Positions 10,509 through 22,317 of a DNA stretch of 64,000 bases are shown piece after piece (positions within the stretch are counted from its first letter, which is position 1; every line of letters begins with the position of its first letter). The notes below the pieces were generated by a model, which was given only the letters and a program-made list of their open reading frames with translations, was not told where the DNA came from and did no database searches. The stretch lies in NCBI GenBank assembly GCA_014529385.2, contig CM043953.1, forward strand, positions 79,782,338 through 79,846,337, in the 5' to 3' direction. The DNA comes from Adiantum capillus-veneris. Lineage: Eukaryota; Streptophyta; Polypodiopsida; Polypodiales; Pteridaceae. A program made the position numbers and the translations under genes.

Positions 10509-11480
10509 GTGCACTCTTTCAAGGATGTGTTTGCTTGGTCTTACCATGATTTGGAAGGGATCCCAGGAGAGTTAGGAGTCCACACAATCCCTCTTGTTGA
10601 GGGGGCTAAGCCGGTCAGAGGACGGGCTTATAAGCTCAACCCCAAGTATGAAGAAGCAATCAAAGTCGAGTTAGAAAAAAATGCAAGAAGCAGGCATTAT
10701 TGTGCTAGTGGAGCACTCAGAATGGTCGTCCCCTATGGTTATCGCTCCCAAGAAGCAGTCCAACAAAATTCGAGTTTGTGTTGACTACCGGACTCTAAAT
10801 AAGGTGACAATCCCGGGTAGATTTCCGACCCCTTTCACTGAGAGAGTCCTCGAAGATGTCGCTGGGCATGTACTGTACAGTTTCATGGACGGGTTCAACG
10901 GTCTACAATCATTTAAAAATACATCTTGGCAACCAGGGAAACACAACTTTTGTCACTCCATGGGGAATTTTTATCTACAAGAGGATGCCCTTTGGGCTGA
11001 AAAACGCTCCTCCTTCATTCAATCATATTGTCTACATCATATTTCGTCCCCTGCACAACTACAATATCAAAATCTTCATGGATGATTTTTCCACCTTCTC
11101 TGGCGCCCAATGTCCCACCCCGGTGGAAAACTTGGAGAAGCACTTAGCTCAACTCTTCTCTAAGTGTCGCGAGGCTCGCCTTAAGCTCAAATCAAACAAG
11201 TGCCACTTTTTGGTGACTCAAGGTACGCTTTTAGGTCATGTCGTGTCTGCTCAAGGTTTAGGCACCTGACCCTGAGAAAATAGTGGCCATTTTAAGATTT
11301 CCCCCTCCACTTAATCCCAAAGGTGTTCAAAGCTTTGTAGGCCATGCACGCTATCATCGGAGGTTCATTCGCATGTATGCAGAGGTTGCCCAACCCTTGA
11401 CACGCCTGACTAGTGCTGCTGTACCTTTCAGTGGTCCACAACTGAATCCCAAGCTTTTGCCTATCTCAAAAAGCGCCTAA
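10509..11480 (+). pseudogene. Reverse transcriptase (G1b)
   Basis: The blocks run FKDVFAWSYHDLEGIPGELG, GRAYKLNPKYEEA, WSSPMVIAPKK, RVCVDYRTLNK, a PFGLKNAPPSFN block, catalytic IFMDDFSTFS (FMDD), KCHFLVTQGTLLGHVV and QSFVGHARYHRRFI. They are spread over four frames (10509-10784, 10681-11085, 10856-11269, 11283-11480), showing at least three frameshifts. The enzyme would copy element RNA into cDNA in cytoplasmic particles. Confidence 0.9.
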
Positions 11481-12136
11481 CTGAGGCACCTATTTTAGTT
11501 GCTCCTGATTGGTCCACTCCTTTTCATGTCCATACTGATGCTAGTCAATTTGCGGTCGGCACGGTTTTGACTCAGTCGAGCAAGGAGTTCAACCTAGATC
11601 GCCTAGTCCACTATGTCAGTCGCCTGCTCACAAAGGCTGAGCGCACCTACACTACCACAGAAAGGGAAGTTTTGGCTATGGTGTATTCTTTACAAAAGTT
11701 TGGTCATTACTCGTTAGGGGTTCATTTCACTATCATCACAGATCATCATGCGCTACACTATCTTCTGAACAAGCCCCAAGTTGCAGGAAGAGTTTGGAGG
11801 TGGCTACTGATATTCAAGGAATTTGATTTCGAGGTAGTTCTCCGTCTAGGCAAGCGGCACGTCATGGCCGACCACCTCTCTCGCATACACACAGGTGAGC
11901 TAGATACTGGGGTTGATGATGACTTTCCAGATAGTCATCTCTTTAAGGTCGACAAGGCCCGAGAATGGTATGAAATGTGTTATATCTGCACTCTACTGGC
12001 CTATATCTTGAGAATGCTTCTCCCTTGCAAAAAAGAAGACTCTTGCTGGAGTCTAGACCCTTCTCTTTGATTGGCGGATAGCTCTCCAAATTTGGGCCAG
12101 ATGGTGTGTTGCGCAGGTGCATCTCCCCTCATGAAG
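11480..12136 (+). pseudogene. RNase H domain (G1b), cut off by the tandem array
   Basis: The domain reads TEAPILVAPDW, VHTDASQFAVGTVL (catalytic Asp), VHYVSRLLTKAERTYTTTER, IITDHHALHYLLNKPQVAGR and KRHVMADHLSRIHTGELDTG. The frame is open from 11567 to 12070 (167 codons) and then stops. The coding similarity continues to a VLRRCISPHE-like end at 12136, where the repeat array begins. The next pol residues resume at 15867. Confidence 0.85.
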
Positions 12137-15100
12137 TATACCTAGATGAATCCAGGATAGGCCCAGATTCACCCTTAAAAGGAAAGTGCAAGGTACAGAC
12201 CCATGGTAGTCACCCACAAGCCAATATAACCATCAGCTCCATCATGCATAGTATTGACTAAATACCACGACATCCCCACTAACGTCGTCAGTGCCCAATA
12301 GTGGGTGTAGAACTAGGTACTAACATATGCTCCCAAACACAACACACAACACACACACACACACACACAAGAGCATACATCAACACAAAGTTCAACGTAC
12401 TGAGTTTCTGTCATGACTCCGGAGATCAAGGGCAGACTCAGCCATAATGAAGCCTAGCACTAAAAGAAGCATTAAATCAAAAAAATTAGCACAAAAATGA
12501 GGTAGTTGATAGGGCATACGCACCGCAAAAGATTGAAAGAATTAGCACAATATCAACTGGTCGTAACTCGGACGAAAACTTCACAATGTGAAGTCTGCAT
12601 GTCCGCTATACGACTAAAAAATATACCTAGATGAATCCAGGATAGGCCCAGATTCACCCTTAAAAGGAAAGTGCAAGGTACAGACCCATGGTAGTCACCC
12701 ACAAGCCAATATAACCATCAGCTCCATCATGCATAGTATTGACTAAATACCACGACATCCCCACTAACGTCGTCAGTGCCCAATAGTGGGTGTAGAACTA
12801 GGTACTAACATATGCTCCCAAACACAACACACAACACACACACACACACACACAAGAGCATACATCAACACAAAGTTCAACGTACTGAGTTTCTGTCATG
12901 ACTCCGGAGATCAAGGGCAGACTCAGCCATAATGAAGCCTAGCACTAAAAGAAGCATTAAATCGAAAAAATTAGCACAAAAATGAGGTAGTTGATAGGGC
13001 ATACGCACCGCAAAAGATTGAAAGCATTAGCACAATATCAACTGGTCGTAACTCGGACGAAAACTTCACAATGTGAAGTCTGCATGTCCGCTATACGACT
13101 AAAAAATATACCTAGATGAATCCAGGATAGGCCCAGATTCACCCTTAAAAGGAAAGTGCAAGGTACAGACCCATGGTAGTCACCCACAAGACAATATAAC
13201 CATCAGCTCCATCATGCATAGTATTGACTAAATACCACGACATCCCCACTAACGTCGTCAGTGCCCAATAGTGGGTGTAGAACTAGGTACTAACATATGC
13301 TCCCAAACACAACACACAACACACACACACACACACACAAGAGCATACATCAACACAAAGTTCAACGTACTGAGTTTCTGTCATGACTCCGGAGATCAAG
13401 GGCAGACTCAGCCATAATGAAGCCTAGCACTAAAAGAAGCATTAAATCGAAAAAATTAGCACAAAAATGAGGTAGTTGATAGGGCATACGCACCGCAAAA
13501 GATTGAAAGAATTAGCACAATATCAACTGGTCGTAACTCGGACGAAAACTTCACAATGTGAAGTCTGCATGTCCGCTATACGACTAAAAAATATACCTAG
13601 ATGAATCCAGGATAGGCCCAGATTCACCCTTAAAAGGAAAGTGCAAGGTACAGACCCATGGTAGTCACCCACAAGACAATATAACCATCAGCTCCATCAT
13701 GCATAGTATTGACTAAATACCACGACATCCCCACTAACGTCGTCAGTGCCCAATAGTGGGTGTAGAACTAGGTACTAACATATGCTCCCAAACACAACAC
13801 ACAACACACACACACACACACACACACAAGAGCATACATCAACACAAAGTTCAACGTACTGAGTTTCTGTCATGACTCCGGAGATCAAGGGCAGACTCAG
13901 CCATAATGAAGCCTAGCACTAAAAGAAGCATTAAATTGAAAAAATTAGCACAAAAATGAGGTAGTTGATAGGGCATACGCACCGCAAAAGATTGAAAGAA
14001 TTAGCACAATATCAACTGGTCGTAACTCGGACGAAAACTTCACAATGTGAAGTCTGCATGTCCGCTATACGACTAAAAAATATACCTAGATGAATCCAGG
14101 ATAGGCCCAGATTCACCCTTAAAAGGAAAGTGCAAGGTACAGACCCATGGTAGTCACCCACAAGCCAATATAACCATCAGCTCCATCATGCATAGTATTG
14201 ACTAAATACCACGACATCCCCACTAACGTCGTCAGTGCCCAATAGTGGGTGTAGAACTAGGTACTAACATATGCTCCCAAACACAACACACAACACACAC
14301 ACACACACACACAAGAGCATACATCAACACAAAGTTCAACGTACTGAGTTTCTGTCATGACTCCGGAGATCAAGGGCAGACTCAGCCATAATGAAGCCTA
14401 GCACTAAAAGAAGCATTAAATCGAAAAAATTAGCACAAAAATGAGGTAGTTGATAGGGCATACGCACCGCAAAAGATTGAAAGCATTAGCACAATATCAA
14501 CTGGTCGTAACTCGGACGAAAACTTCACAATGTGAAGTCTGCATGTCCGCTATACGACTAAAAAATATACCTAGATGAATCCAGGATAGGCCCAGATTCA
14601 CCCTTAAAAGGAAAGTGCAAGGTACAGACCCATGGTAGTCACCCACAAGACAATATAACCATCAGCTCCATCATGCATAGTATTGACTAAATACCACGAC
14701 ATCCCCACTAACGTCGTCAGTGCCCAATAGTGGGTGTAGAACTAGGTACTAACATATGCTCCCAAACACAACACACAACACACACACACACACACACAAG
14801 AGCATACATCAACACAAAGTTCAACGTACTGAGTTTCTGTCATGACTCCGGAGATCAAGGGCAGACTCAGCCATAATGAAGCCTAGCACTAAAAGAAGCA
14901 TTAAATCGAAAAAATTAGCACAAAAATGAGGTAGTTGATAGGGCATACGCACCGCAAAAGATTGAAAGAATTAGCACAATATCAACTGGTCGTAACTCGG
15001 ACGAAAACTTCACAATGTGAAGTCTGCATGTCCGCTATACGACTAAAAAATATACCTAGATGAATCCAGGATAGGCCCAGATTCACCCTTAAAAGGAAAG

Positions 15101-15866
15101 TGCAAGGTACAGACCCATGGTAGTCACCCACAAGACAATATAACCATCAGCTCCATCATGCATAGTATTGACTAAATACCACGACATCCCCACTAACGTC
15201 GTCAGTGCCCAATAGTGGGTGTAGAACTAGGTACTAACATATGCTCCCAAACACAACACACAACACACACACACACACACACACACAAGAGCATACATCA
15301 ACACAAAGTTCAACGTACTGAGTTTCTGTCATGACTCCGGAGATCAAGGGCAGACTCAGCCATAATGAAGCCTAGCACTAAAAGAAGCATTAAATTGAAA
15401 AAATTAGCACAAAAATGAGGTAGTTGATAGGGCATACGCACCGCAAAAGATTGAAAGAATTAGCACAATATCAACTGGTCGTAACTCGGACGAAAACTTC
15501 ACAATGTGAAGTCTGCATGTCCGCTATACGACTAAAAAATATACCTAGATGAATCCAGGATAGGCCCAGATTCACCCTTAAAAGGAAAGTGCAAGGTACA
15601 GACCCATGGTAGTCACCCACAAGACAATATAACCATCAGCTCCATCATGCATAGTATTGACTAAATACCACGACATCCCCACTAACGTCGTCAGTGCCCA
15701 ATAGTGGGTGTAGAACTAGGTACTAACATATGCTCCCAAACACAACACACAACACACATACACACACACAAGAGCATACATCAACACAAAGTTCAACGTA
15801 CTGAGTTTCTGTCATGACTCCGGAGATCAAGGGCAAACTCAGCCATAATGAAGCCTAGCACTAAAA
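12137..15866. repeat. Satellite-like tandem array, 485/489-bp monomer, 7.7 copies
   Basis: Monomers start (TATACCTAGATG) at 12137, 12622, 13107, 13592, 14081, 14566, 15051 and 15540. The periods are 485, 485, 485, 489, 485, 485 and 489, followed by a 327-bp partial copy. Copies are almost identical. Each contains a (CA)n run, the word GACTCCGGAGATCAAGGGCAG and a perfect interrupted palindrome ACTTCACA-A-TGTGAAGT. Four marker positions show a three-monomer higher-order period (12622-14080 and 14081-15539, each 1459 bp). No long ORF exists. The array replaces the short pol segment between the SPHE and ILE codons of integrase. Confidence 0.97.
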
Positions 15867-17080
15867 TTCTCGAAGCTGCACACTATGGTCCTACAAGTGG
15901 CCATTACCTTGGTCACATTACGGGACAAAAAATCTTACGGACAGGCTTATGGTGGCCCTATCTCATTTAGAGATGCTATTTCTCATGTCAAGATTTGTGA
16001 TGTCTGTCAGCGATGTGCGCCCAAGCCTACCAAGCAATCCAATCGCCCTTTGAAGCTATCTATGGCGTGGTTGCCCTTTGAGCGATAGGGCTTGGACTTT
16101 GTTGGTCCAATTGCTCTACTTGCTCAACCCGGCAATCGTAAGTATCTCTTGGTAGCGACGGATTATGCAACAAAGTGGGCCGAGGTGGTGGCTACCATCG
16201 ACACTGTACAACCGCCACTATCGCAAAATTTTTTCATGAAGATATTTTTTGCAAGTTTGGGTGCCCTCAGGACAAAGGTGCCCTCAGGAAATCACCAGCG
16301 ATCGAGGTAATCATTTTGTCAACGACCCGATCTCCACACTCCTCACGAACTACAAGGTTTTTCATCGCAAATCTTGCTCTTACTATCCCAGGGCAAATGG
16401 GCAAGCCGAGAGCACTAACAAAGTGCTAATTGCGCTTCTCAGGAAAGCTTGTCACCTGCATCCAACTTCTTGGGCTCAAGTTATCCTAGCTTGCTGCATG
16501 AGGGCTTAGACTCTGACTGCGGCATGCAAGGTTTAGACTTTGACTGCGGCAGTCCTCGAATGATGGTTTGACTCCATCCCCAGTTTTTCTTACAAAAGTG
16601 TGGCGGCACAGTCTGGGCTTATCGCCCCTCCTTCAAAGAAACCACTAATCACACCCCATTCCAGCTAGCTTTCGGTCTAGAAGCACTTGCAGCATATGAG
16701 TTCAACTTAAGCTTAGCAAGAGTGGGAAGCATTCGCGTCGCAGTGGGGATTGCTTCCGCAAACCTCTCGCGCCTCTCGACGTTAGAAGAAAGCAGGATAT
16801 TAGCTTCACATGCTCTAGAAGCCAAGCAGCTTCGTCGCAAAGCGTGGCATGATCGCCATCTCAAAAAGCCGAAAATAATGCAAGGAACACTGGTGCTACT
16901 CTATTAAGCTAAATATCTGAAAAAAGCTAAGAAGCTGGTCCCAGCCTAGCAAGGGCCATTCATGGTACATGAGATTTTGCCACAAGGGGCTGTCCAGTTA
17001 GTCACTCTGGAAGGTGTTCCCTTGCCACTGGTAAATGGATCCAGAATCAAGTGTTTATCACTCGCCCTGACTCTTTAGAA
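15867..17080 (+). pseudogene. Integrase (G1b)
   Basis: Resuming after the array, the zinc-binding segment reads ILEAAHYGPTSGHYLGHIT and HVKICDVCQRCAPKPTKQSN (15867-16060). The catalytic core follows with LDFVGPIALLAQPGNRKYLL, VATDYATKWAE and ITSDRGNHFVND (second Asp), then PRANGQAESTNK (catalytic Glu). A small tandem duplication at 16262-16290 shifts the frame. A second duplication with GACTGCGGCA words (16504-16560) interrupts the core. A C-terminal WAYRPSFKETTNHTPFQLAF-like block and basic tail run to about 17080. In a live element it would insert cDNA in the nucleus. Confidence 0.85.
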
Positions 17081-17777
17081 ATCTGGTGATATTATCCCTC
17101 CCACCAACAACCATATGACTATCCCGTCCTTGGCTCTCTCCGGCTTTCCATTTTTCCCTCTTCCCAAGTCTTCCTCATGTCAGTCCTCATCTCAATTGTA
17201 ATTGGCAATTATCCTTGATTTACTGCTAGTCCATTTTCCTCTCATCTCGTTGATATAATTCGGTTTTTGGAGTCCTGCTATGATCCAGCTTGTTCTTTTT
17301 AATTATTTGAATTCACTCATAGATTGGATTCTCATCCTCCTGTTTCTGCTTTTGTGTCTATCAGTATCCCTATCTCTTTGTCCTTACTGCTCTGCCTCTA
17401 CTACCTCTCTGTCCTTGTGGATTTGTTCAATGTCCGAGGTTCAACTCTCGTCGGATAGATTTTTGATTTTTATGGTATTGTTCCTAGGACGTTAAAACCT
17501 ACTCTGCTGCATGTCCCTCCCCCTCTTTCTCTTATGGTGCGCTCTCTCTCACACACACATCTATTTCTTTGCCTTTCTTGTGCGATCTCTTTGTAACACT
17601 CTTTCAACATGCTTCCCTCTTGATGCCCTCCTCCTTTCATTGATTCCACTTCCCCCCCTCTCTCTCTCTCTCACACACACACACACTAACTATGCATGTT
17701 TGCTCTAACTATTCTGATTGCCCACATCCTAGTTGAAAGGAGAAGCAGGTACAATGTTCCTATTCTGCCAGCAATAC

Positions 17778-17780
<3 letters not shown>
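17081..17780 (+). other. Pyrimidine-rich stretch after G1b, possible 3' LTR
   Basis: The sequence is T/C-rich with CTCTCT and ACACAC blocks (17527-17690) and has no coding similarity. Its place directly after the integrase end would suit a 3' UTR and LTR, but I found no second copy within the window to define LTR limits. Confidence 0.3.

Positions 17781-17846
<66 letters not shown>
17781..17846. repeat. Compound microsatellite (TC)n(TG)n
   Basis: (TC) runs from 17781 to 17809, followed by (TG) to 17846. A 5'-truncated LINE-B copy begins immediately after it at 17847. Confidence 0.97.
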
Positions 17847-17847
<1 letters not shown>

Positions 17848-19618
17848 AGGGGATGCAACGTCACTTGGATGCTTTGCATAGGTTTGCCCAGGAAAGTGAT
17901 TTGTCTGTCAACCTTGGTAAAACCAAGGTCATGGTATTTAATACCACCCCACAGTGAATCAGGAGGTCAGCGCCAGCATTCACATACGGCCAAGAGAAGG
18001 TGGAGTATACAGATGCTTACACTTACCTTGGAGTGGTTTTTAGTGGGCCAGCATTTTCATTGAGGGGGGCAGCAGAGACTAGATTGACCAGAGCCCATGC
18101 AACATTGGGTAGATTGGAAAGGATGTGTTCACACGTTCAGTTTCATGACCCTCACACGAAGCTCTGGCTCTTTGACACTTTGGTGGTTTCTGCATTGCTT
18201 TATGGAGCTGAGATTTGGGGACCTTCACTGGATCATCACGGGAGGACAGGCCGCAGTGATGGATGGGGGGACATGGAGAAGCCTATGGTGTCTATGATCT
18301 CGCGGCTCATTAGAGCCAAGGCTTCAGTACCACGTGCTATTGTATGAGCAGAGCTAGCTGCCTCCCCACTAGTGGTTGAGGCGCTCACCAGATCTGTCTC
18401 CTTCATACACCGCATGTGGGAACCTCCTAGAGATAGATATGCACGCCTTGCACTCGAGTCCTCTCGACAGTTAGCCATGCAGGGAGATACAGCATGCTGA
18501 TATGGGGAGATGACATCATGGTTTCAGGCGCATGGGTTCAGCATAGACAGATTGCCTCCTTTAAAGTACTCACTGGATGCACCCTTTCTGACTCTTACAC
18601 AGTCCGAGATCACCAGGCTCATTCGCCAAGACTTGACTCAGCTAGACACCAAGAGGACATGGATACAACCAGCACAGCACAGGAGCTGGGCACGAAGATG
18701 GCTTTCTACAGAGAGCATCTCCTCCAGCTTATGGAGGATGGTTCTGTGACGAGGCCCAGATACATGGACACGCACTTGTCTCATGAGATACGATGTGCTA
18801 TTGGCCAGATACGCACATCGTCACACCAGCTGCGGATGGAGACTGGGAGATGCAACGGAGTACCAACAGAGGCCAGGACATGCCCCCTGTGTGACATCGA
18901 GCCTGAGACAAAGTTGCATTACAGATGCCACTGCCCCGTCTACTACGAGATACGAGGCCGCTTTCATTGCTTATTCAGAGAGGGCTTTGGACCATTCTCT
19001 AGAGTCATGCGGTACGAGGATCAAAGATGCCTGGGTTTGTTTTTGCTCGAGCTGCGCAACCACATAGAGAGCCTGATGAAAGGAGAGGCCAACCAGTCTC
19101 AGAGATAGATCAAAGACTTCTTTAGAGGTGCCACTGGACACCCGGAGGAGTTACTACCACAGCAGAGCTCGTCGCCTCACACCATAGGCAGGTTAATCGA
19201 CCAAGCGACTGAGCTGGGGAGATCCAGACACCCACGATTGCGGAGGACTACACAGCATCGACGGAGGCTGCATCAGAGGATTCTGATCACTTTGGCTCGA
19301 CATGCACGACGCCCGATCAGACTACTGACCATGGAGAAGATTGATGAGATCCGCTAGCGACCGATGCTGGATCTCCTGTCATCTAGCTATCCCAGCTAGC
19401 TGTTTAGCTGCTTAGTTCACACCTAGCAGTTCAAGATTTCATAGTATTTCATTTTGTCATTTTGTCATTTCTGTCATTTTGTCATCTTGTTACTTTGACT
19501 TTGTATCAGATCCACCACATTGTAACTTTCTGGTCTCATAGGTCACTTTGGCCTTTTGAAGACGTTAATATAACATTTCATTTAATTTTTTCATCTCTCT
19601 CTCTCTCTCTCTCTCTCT
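17847..19618 (+). mobile_element. LINE-B copy 1, 5'-truncated in RT, (TC)n tail
   Basis: The copy starts inside the RT domain (GMQRHLDALHRFAQESDL, just after the YADD region) and runs through the ORF2 C-terminus to 19108. The 3' UTR contains TAGCTGTTTAGCTGCTTAG and repeated CATTTTGTCATT. It ends with the family hairpin (19533-19563), GACGTTAATATAACATTTCA and (TC)n to 19618. It belongs to the subtype with the TTTAGCTGCTTAG 3' UTR. Stops such as those at 17956 (TGA) and 19107 (TAG) break the frame. Confidence 0.9.
17853..19108 (+). pseudogene. LINE-B ORF2 C-terminal part (copy 1)
   Basis: The RT thumb and connection read LSVNLGKTKVMVFNTTPQ, an AYTYLGVVFSGP block and TKLWLFDTLVVSALLYGAEI. The C-terminal region contains a CX2CX8HX4C zinc-binding motif starting CPLCDIEPETKLHY near 18890, followed by RGRFHCLFREGFGP. 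Four frames are used. The zinc-binding tail is typical of LINE ORF2 proteins and is thought to help bind template or target nucleic acid. Confidence 0.85.
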
Positions 19619-21982
19619 GATGGTGAAGAACGCCATTGACAGGATGAGGACTAGGAGAGCATATGATCATGATGGTTTGGTGGCAGAGCACTTGATACAT
19701 GCTAGAGATTTACTGTTAGAGGTTCTTGCGCGGTTGTTTAACCGTGTCATGTGTAAGGGACTACCCGAGTCCTGGAGATTATCTACTATTGTACCTCTCT
19801 TCAAGGAAGGGGACCCCACAGTGCCAGGGAACTACCGTACTATTATGATAGGGCACACATTGGCACGGTTGTATGCATCCATTCTTGAACAGCAACGGAG
19901 TAAATGGGAAGAAAATGAGGGCATACGAGCAGCAGGACAGGCTGGATTCAGGAGGGGTTTCTCCACTTTGGACCATATTCTTACACTCAGAGCCATTATT
20001 GAGGAGGGTCGAGCACATGGGAGACGGATGTATTGTTGCTTTGTGGACTTCCGCAAAGCATTTGACACAGTGCCGAGAGCCAGATTGATGCACACGCTAC
20101 TGAAGTTGGGAGTACCCACAGAGATCATATGGGGGATCATGGCTTTATACGGCTCAGTGACTGGCTAGGTACGCACTCTTGAGGGGATTTCTGACATTGT
20201 TCATTCCACTATTGGAGTGAAACAGGGGTGTCCTTTGTCCCCTACACTTTTGGGTATGTATGTAGATGAGGTCTCTCACTACATTGACAGAGAGGGTGAC
20301 AGAGGCGCTCAGCTAGCAGGGACATGGATCCCTTTATTATTATATGCTGATGATATTGTGTTGATATAAGAGTGGCCAGAGGGCATGCAGAGACATTTGG
20401 ATGCATTGCACAACTTTGCAGAGGATAGTGGACTGTCTGTGAACCTTGGTAAAACCAACGTTATGGTGTTGAACACCACACCACAGTGGGTCAAGAGATC
20501 GGCACCTACACTCGCATATGGTCAGGACACTGTGGAGTACACAGATGAATATACATATTTGGGGGTGGTATTCATGGGACCGAGGTTTACTCTGAGGAGA
20601 GCAGCAGAGGCTAGACTGTCCATAGCCTATGCGGCATTGGGAGGGCTAGACAGGATGTGTTCGCAGGTTCAGTTTCAAGAACCACGAACAAAGTTATGGC
20701 TCTTTGATACTTTGGTTGCTTCAGCTATGCTTTATGGGGTCCAAGTGTGGGGACCATCTGTGAATCATGACAGTTGGAGGAACATGGAGAGACCCTTGGT
20801 ATTTATGATATCCCGGATGATTAGAGCCAAGGCCTCCGTAACACATGTGATTATTCGAGCGGAGGTAGCCGCCCCTCCTATAGAGATTGAGGCTCTTACC
20901 AGATCCGTGTCCTTTATGCACAGTCTATGGGATACACATAGAGGCAGATATACTAGATTGGCTCTTGAGTCCTCTAGACAGTTAGCGATGCAGGGAGATG
21001 CATCATGTTGGTATGCACACATGACCTCATGGTTTCGGAGGCATGGTCTCAGCATGGATAGATTGCCTCCCTTTCAGTATTCCCTGGATGCACCCTCCCT
21101 ACCAGTCACACGGACGGAGATCACTAGACTCATTCGTCAGGATCTTATATAGTTGGACACTAGGAGGACATGGGTAGAGCCGATGCAGGAGTTGGACACG
21201 AAGATGGCTTTCTACAAAGAGCACCTTCTCCAACTTTCGGGAGATGGGTTTGTGACTCGTCCGAGCTACATGGTCACATTCGCACATCCTCACACCAGCT
21301 GGAGATTAAGACGGGTAGATTCAGAGGGATACCACCGAAGTCTAGGATATGTCAACTATGCGGTAGAGAACCAGAGACAGAGCTACACTACATATGCCAT
21401 TGCACTGTGTATTATGAGATACGAGGGCGCTTCCATTGCTTATTTAGGGAGGGTTTTGGACCCCTAGATAGAGTCATGAGGTATCAGGACTAGAGATGCC
21501 TTGGCTTATATCTACTTGAGCTACACCGACATAGAGATAGTCTGTTGGGGAGACATGGAGTACGACAGTTGGCAGAGACAGATCACAGACTTCTTTGGAT
21601 CGAGAGAGCCAAGAGACCAACCACCAACACAAGGTTGTACCCGCAATCATACCAGAGGCACCCTCATTGACAGGGCGACTGAGCTCGGGAGATCGAGACG
21701 ACCACGACCGAGACACAGGAGCACACTCCATCACGGAGACTCCAGCAGAGGATCAGAGGCATTCTAGCACGACACCCAGATTGTCATTGATGGCCTATTC
21801 TACATTTTCACATTACACATTTCACATTTCACACTTCATTTTCAGTTTTCATTTTTTTTTTTTTTGTACTTTCAGTACTTTTTGTACTTGAATTTTAGAC
21901 ATTGTATTAGATTCACCACTTTGTATCTGATGGTCTCATAGGTCATTTTGGCCTTTTGAAGACGTTAATATATCATTTCATT

Positions 21983-22013
<31 letters not shown>
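19619..22013 (+). mobile_element. LINE-B copy 2, 5'-truncated, (TC)n tail
   Basis: It begins exactly after the (TC)n of copy 1 with the RT N-terminus (MVKNAIDRMRTRRAYDHDG). It continues through RT and the zinc-binding tail to about 21760, then a 3' UTR with a T run, hairpin 21933-21963 and (TC)n at 21986-22013. Stops at 20166 and 21150 are TAG where related copies have CAG. Confidence 0.92.
19620..21760 (+). pseudogene. LINE-B ORF2: RT and C-terminal domain (copy 2)
   Basis: The RT blocks are AYDHDGLVAEHLIHARD, ESWRLSTIVPLFKEGDPTVP, GQAGFRRGFSTLDHILTLRA, CFVDFRKAFDTVPRARLM (catalytic Asp in DFRKAFD), GVKQGCPLSPTL and LLYADDIVL (YADD). The C-terminal half reads KLWLFDTLVASAMLYGVQVW and the zinc motif CQLCGREPETELHY. 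Open pieces are 19620-20168, 20385-21152 and 21170-21493. The break at 20165 is TAG replacing CAG. Non-functional. Confidence 0.9.
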
Positions 22014-22261
22014 CTTCCTTCATGGAGGAGATTGATGAGATCCGCCAGCGACCGATGCTGGGTCTCTTGTGATTTACCCATCCCAGCTAGTTGTTTAGCT
22101 GCTTAGTCCACACCTAGCAGTTTAGGATTCCATAGTATTTCATTTTGTCATTTTGTCATTTTGTCATCTTGTTACTCTGACTTTGTATCAGATCCACCAC
22201 ATTGTAACTTACTGGTCTCATAGGTCACTTTGGCCTTTTAAAGACGTTAATATAACATTTC

Positions 22262-22314
<53 letters not shown>
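22014..22314 (+). mobile_element. LINE-B 3'-UTR-only copy with long (TC)n tail
   Basis: This is a severely truncated insertion of about 250 bp. It begins near GGAGGAGATTGATGAGATCC, which matches 19340 in copy 1, and contains TTTAGCTGCTTAG, hairpin 22215-22245 and (TC)n at 22265-22314. It lies between copy 2 and copy 3, flanked on both sides by TC repeats. Confidence 0.88.

Positions 22315-22317
<3 letters not shown>

Larger units (their letters stand above)
8390..17080 (+). mobile_element. Ty3/gypsy LTR retrotransposon, degenerate copy (G1b), with a tandem array inserted
   Basis: The plus strand carries, in order, gag with three zinc knuckles (8405-9413), aspartic protease (9429-10214), RT (10509-11480), RNase H (11480-12136) and integrase (15867-17080). 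The protease-RT-RNaseH-integrase order is diagnostic of Ty3/gypsy. Residues match G1a across RT and RNase H. The 5' part of gag is cut by the L1-A copy at 5751-8340, and LTRs are not identified. The pol frame is broken by stops and shifts. A 3.73-kb satellite-like array (12137-15866) separates RNase H from integrase. Without it the element would be near 5 kb in this stretch. Confidence 0.85.

Noticed and set aside
12137-15866. CRISPR-like regular repeat
   Set aside because: The repeats are 485 bp, contiguous and lack spacers; the sequence is a plain tandem satellite in a eukaryotic element.
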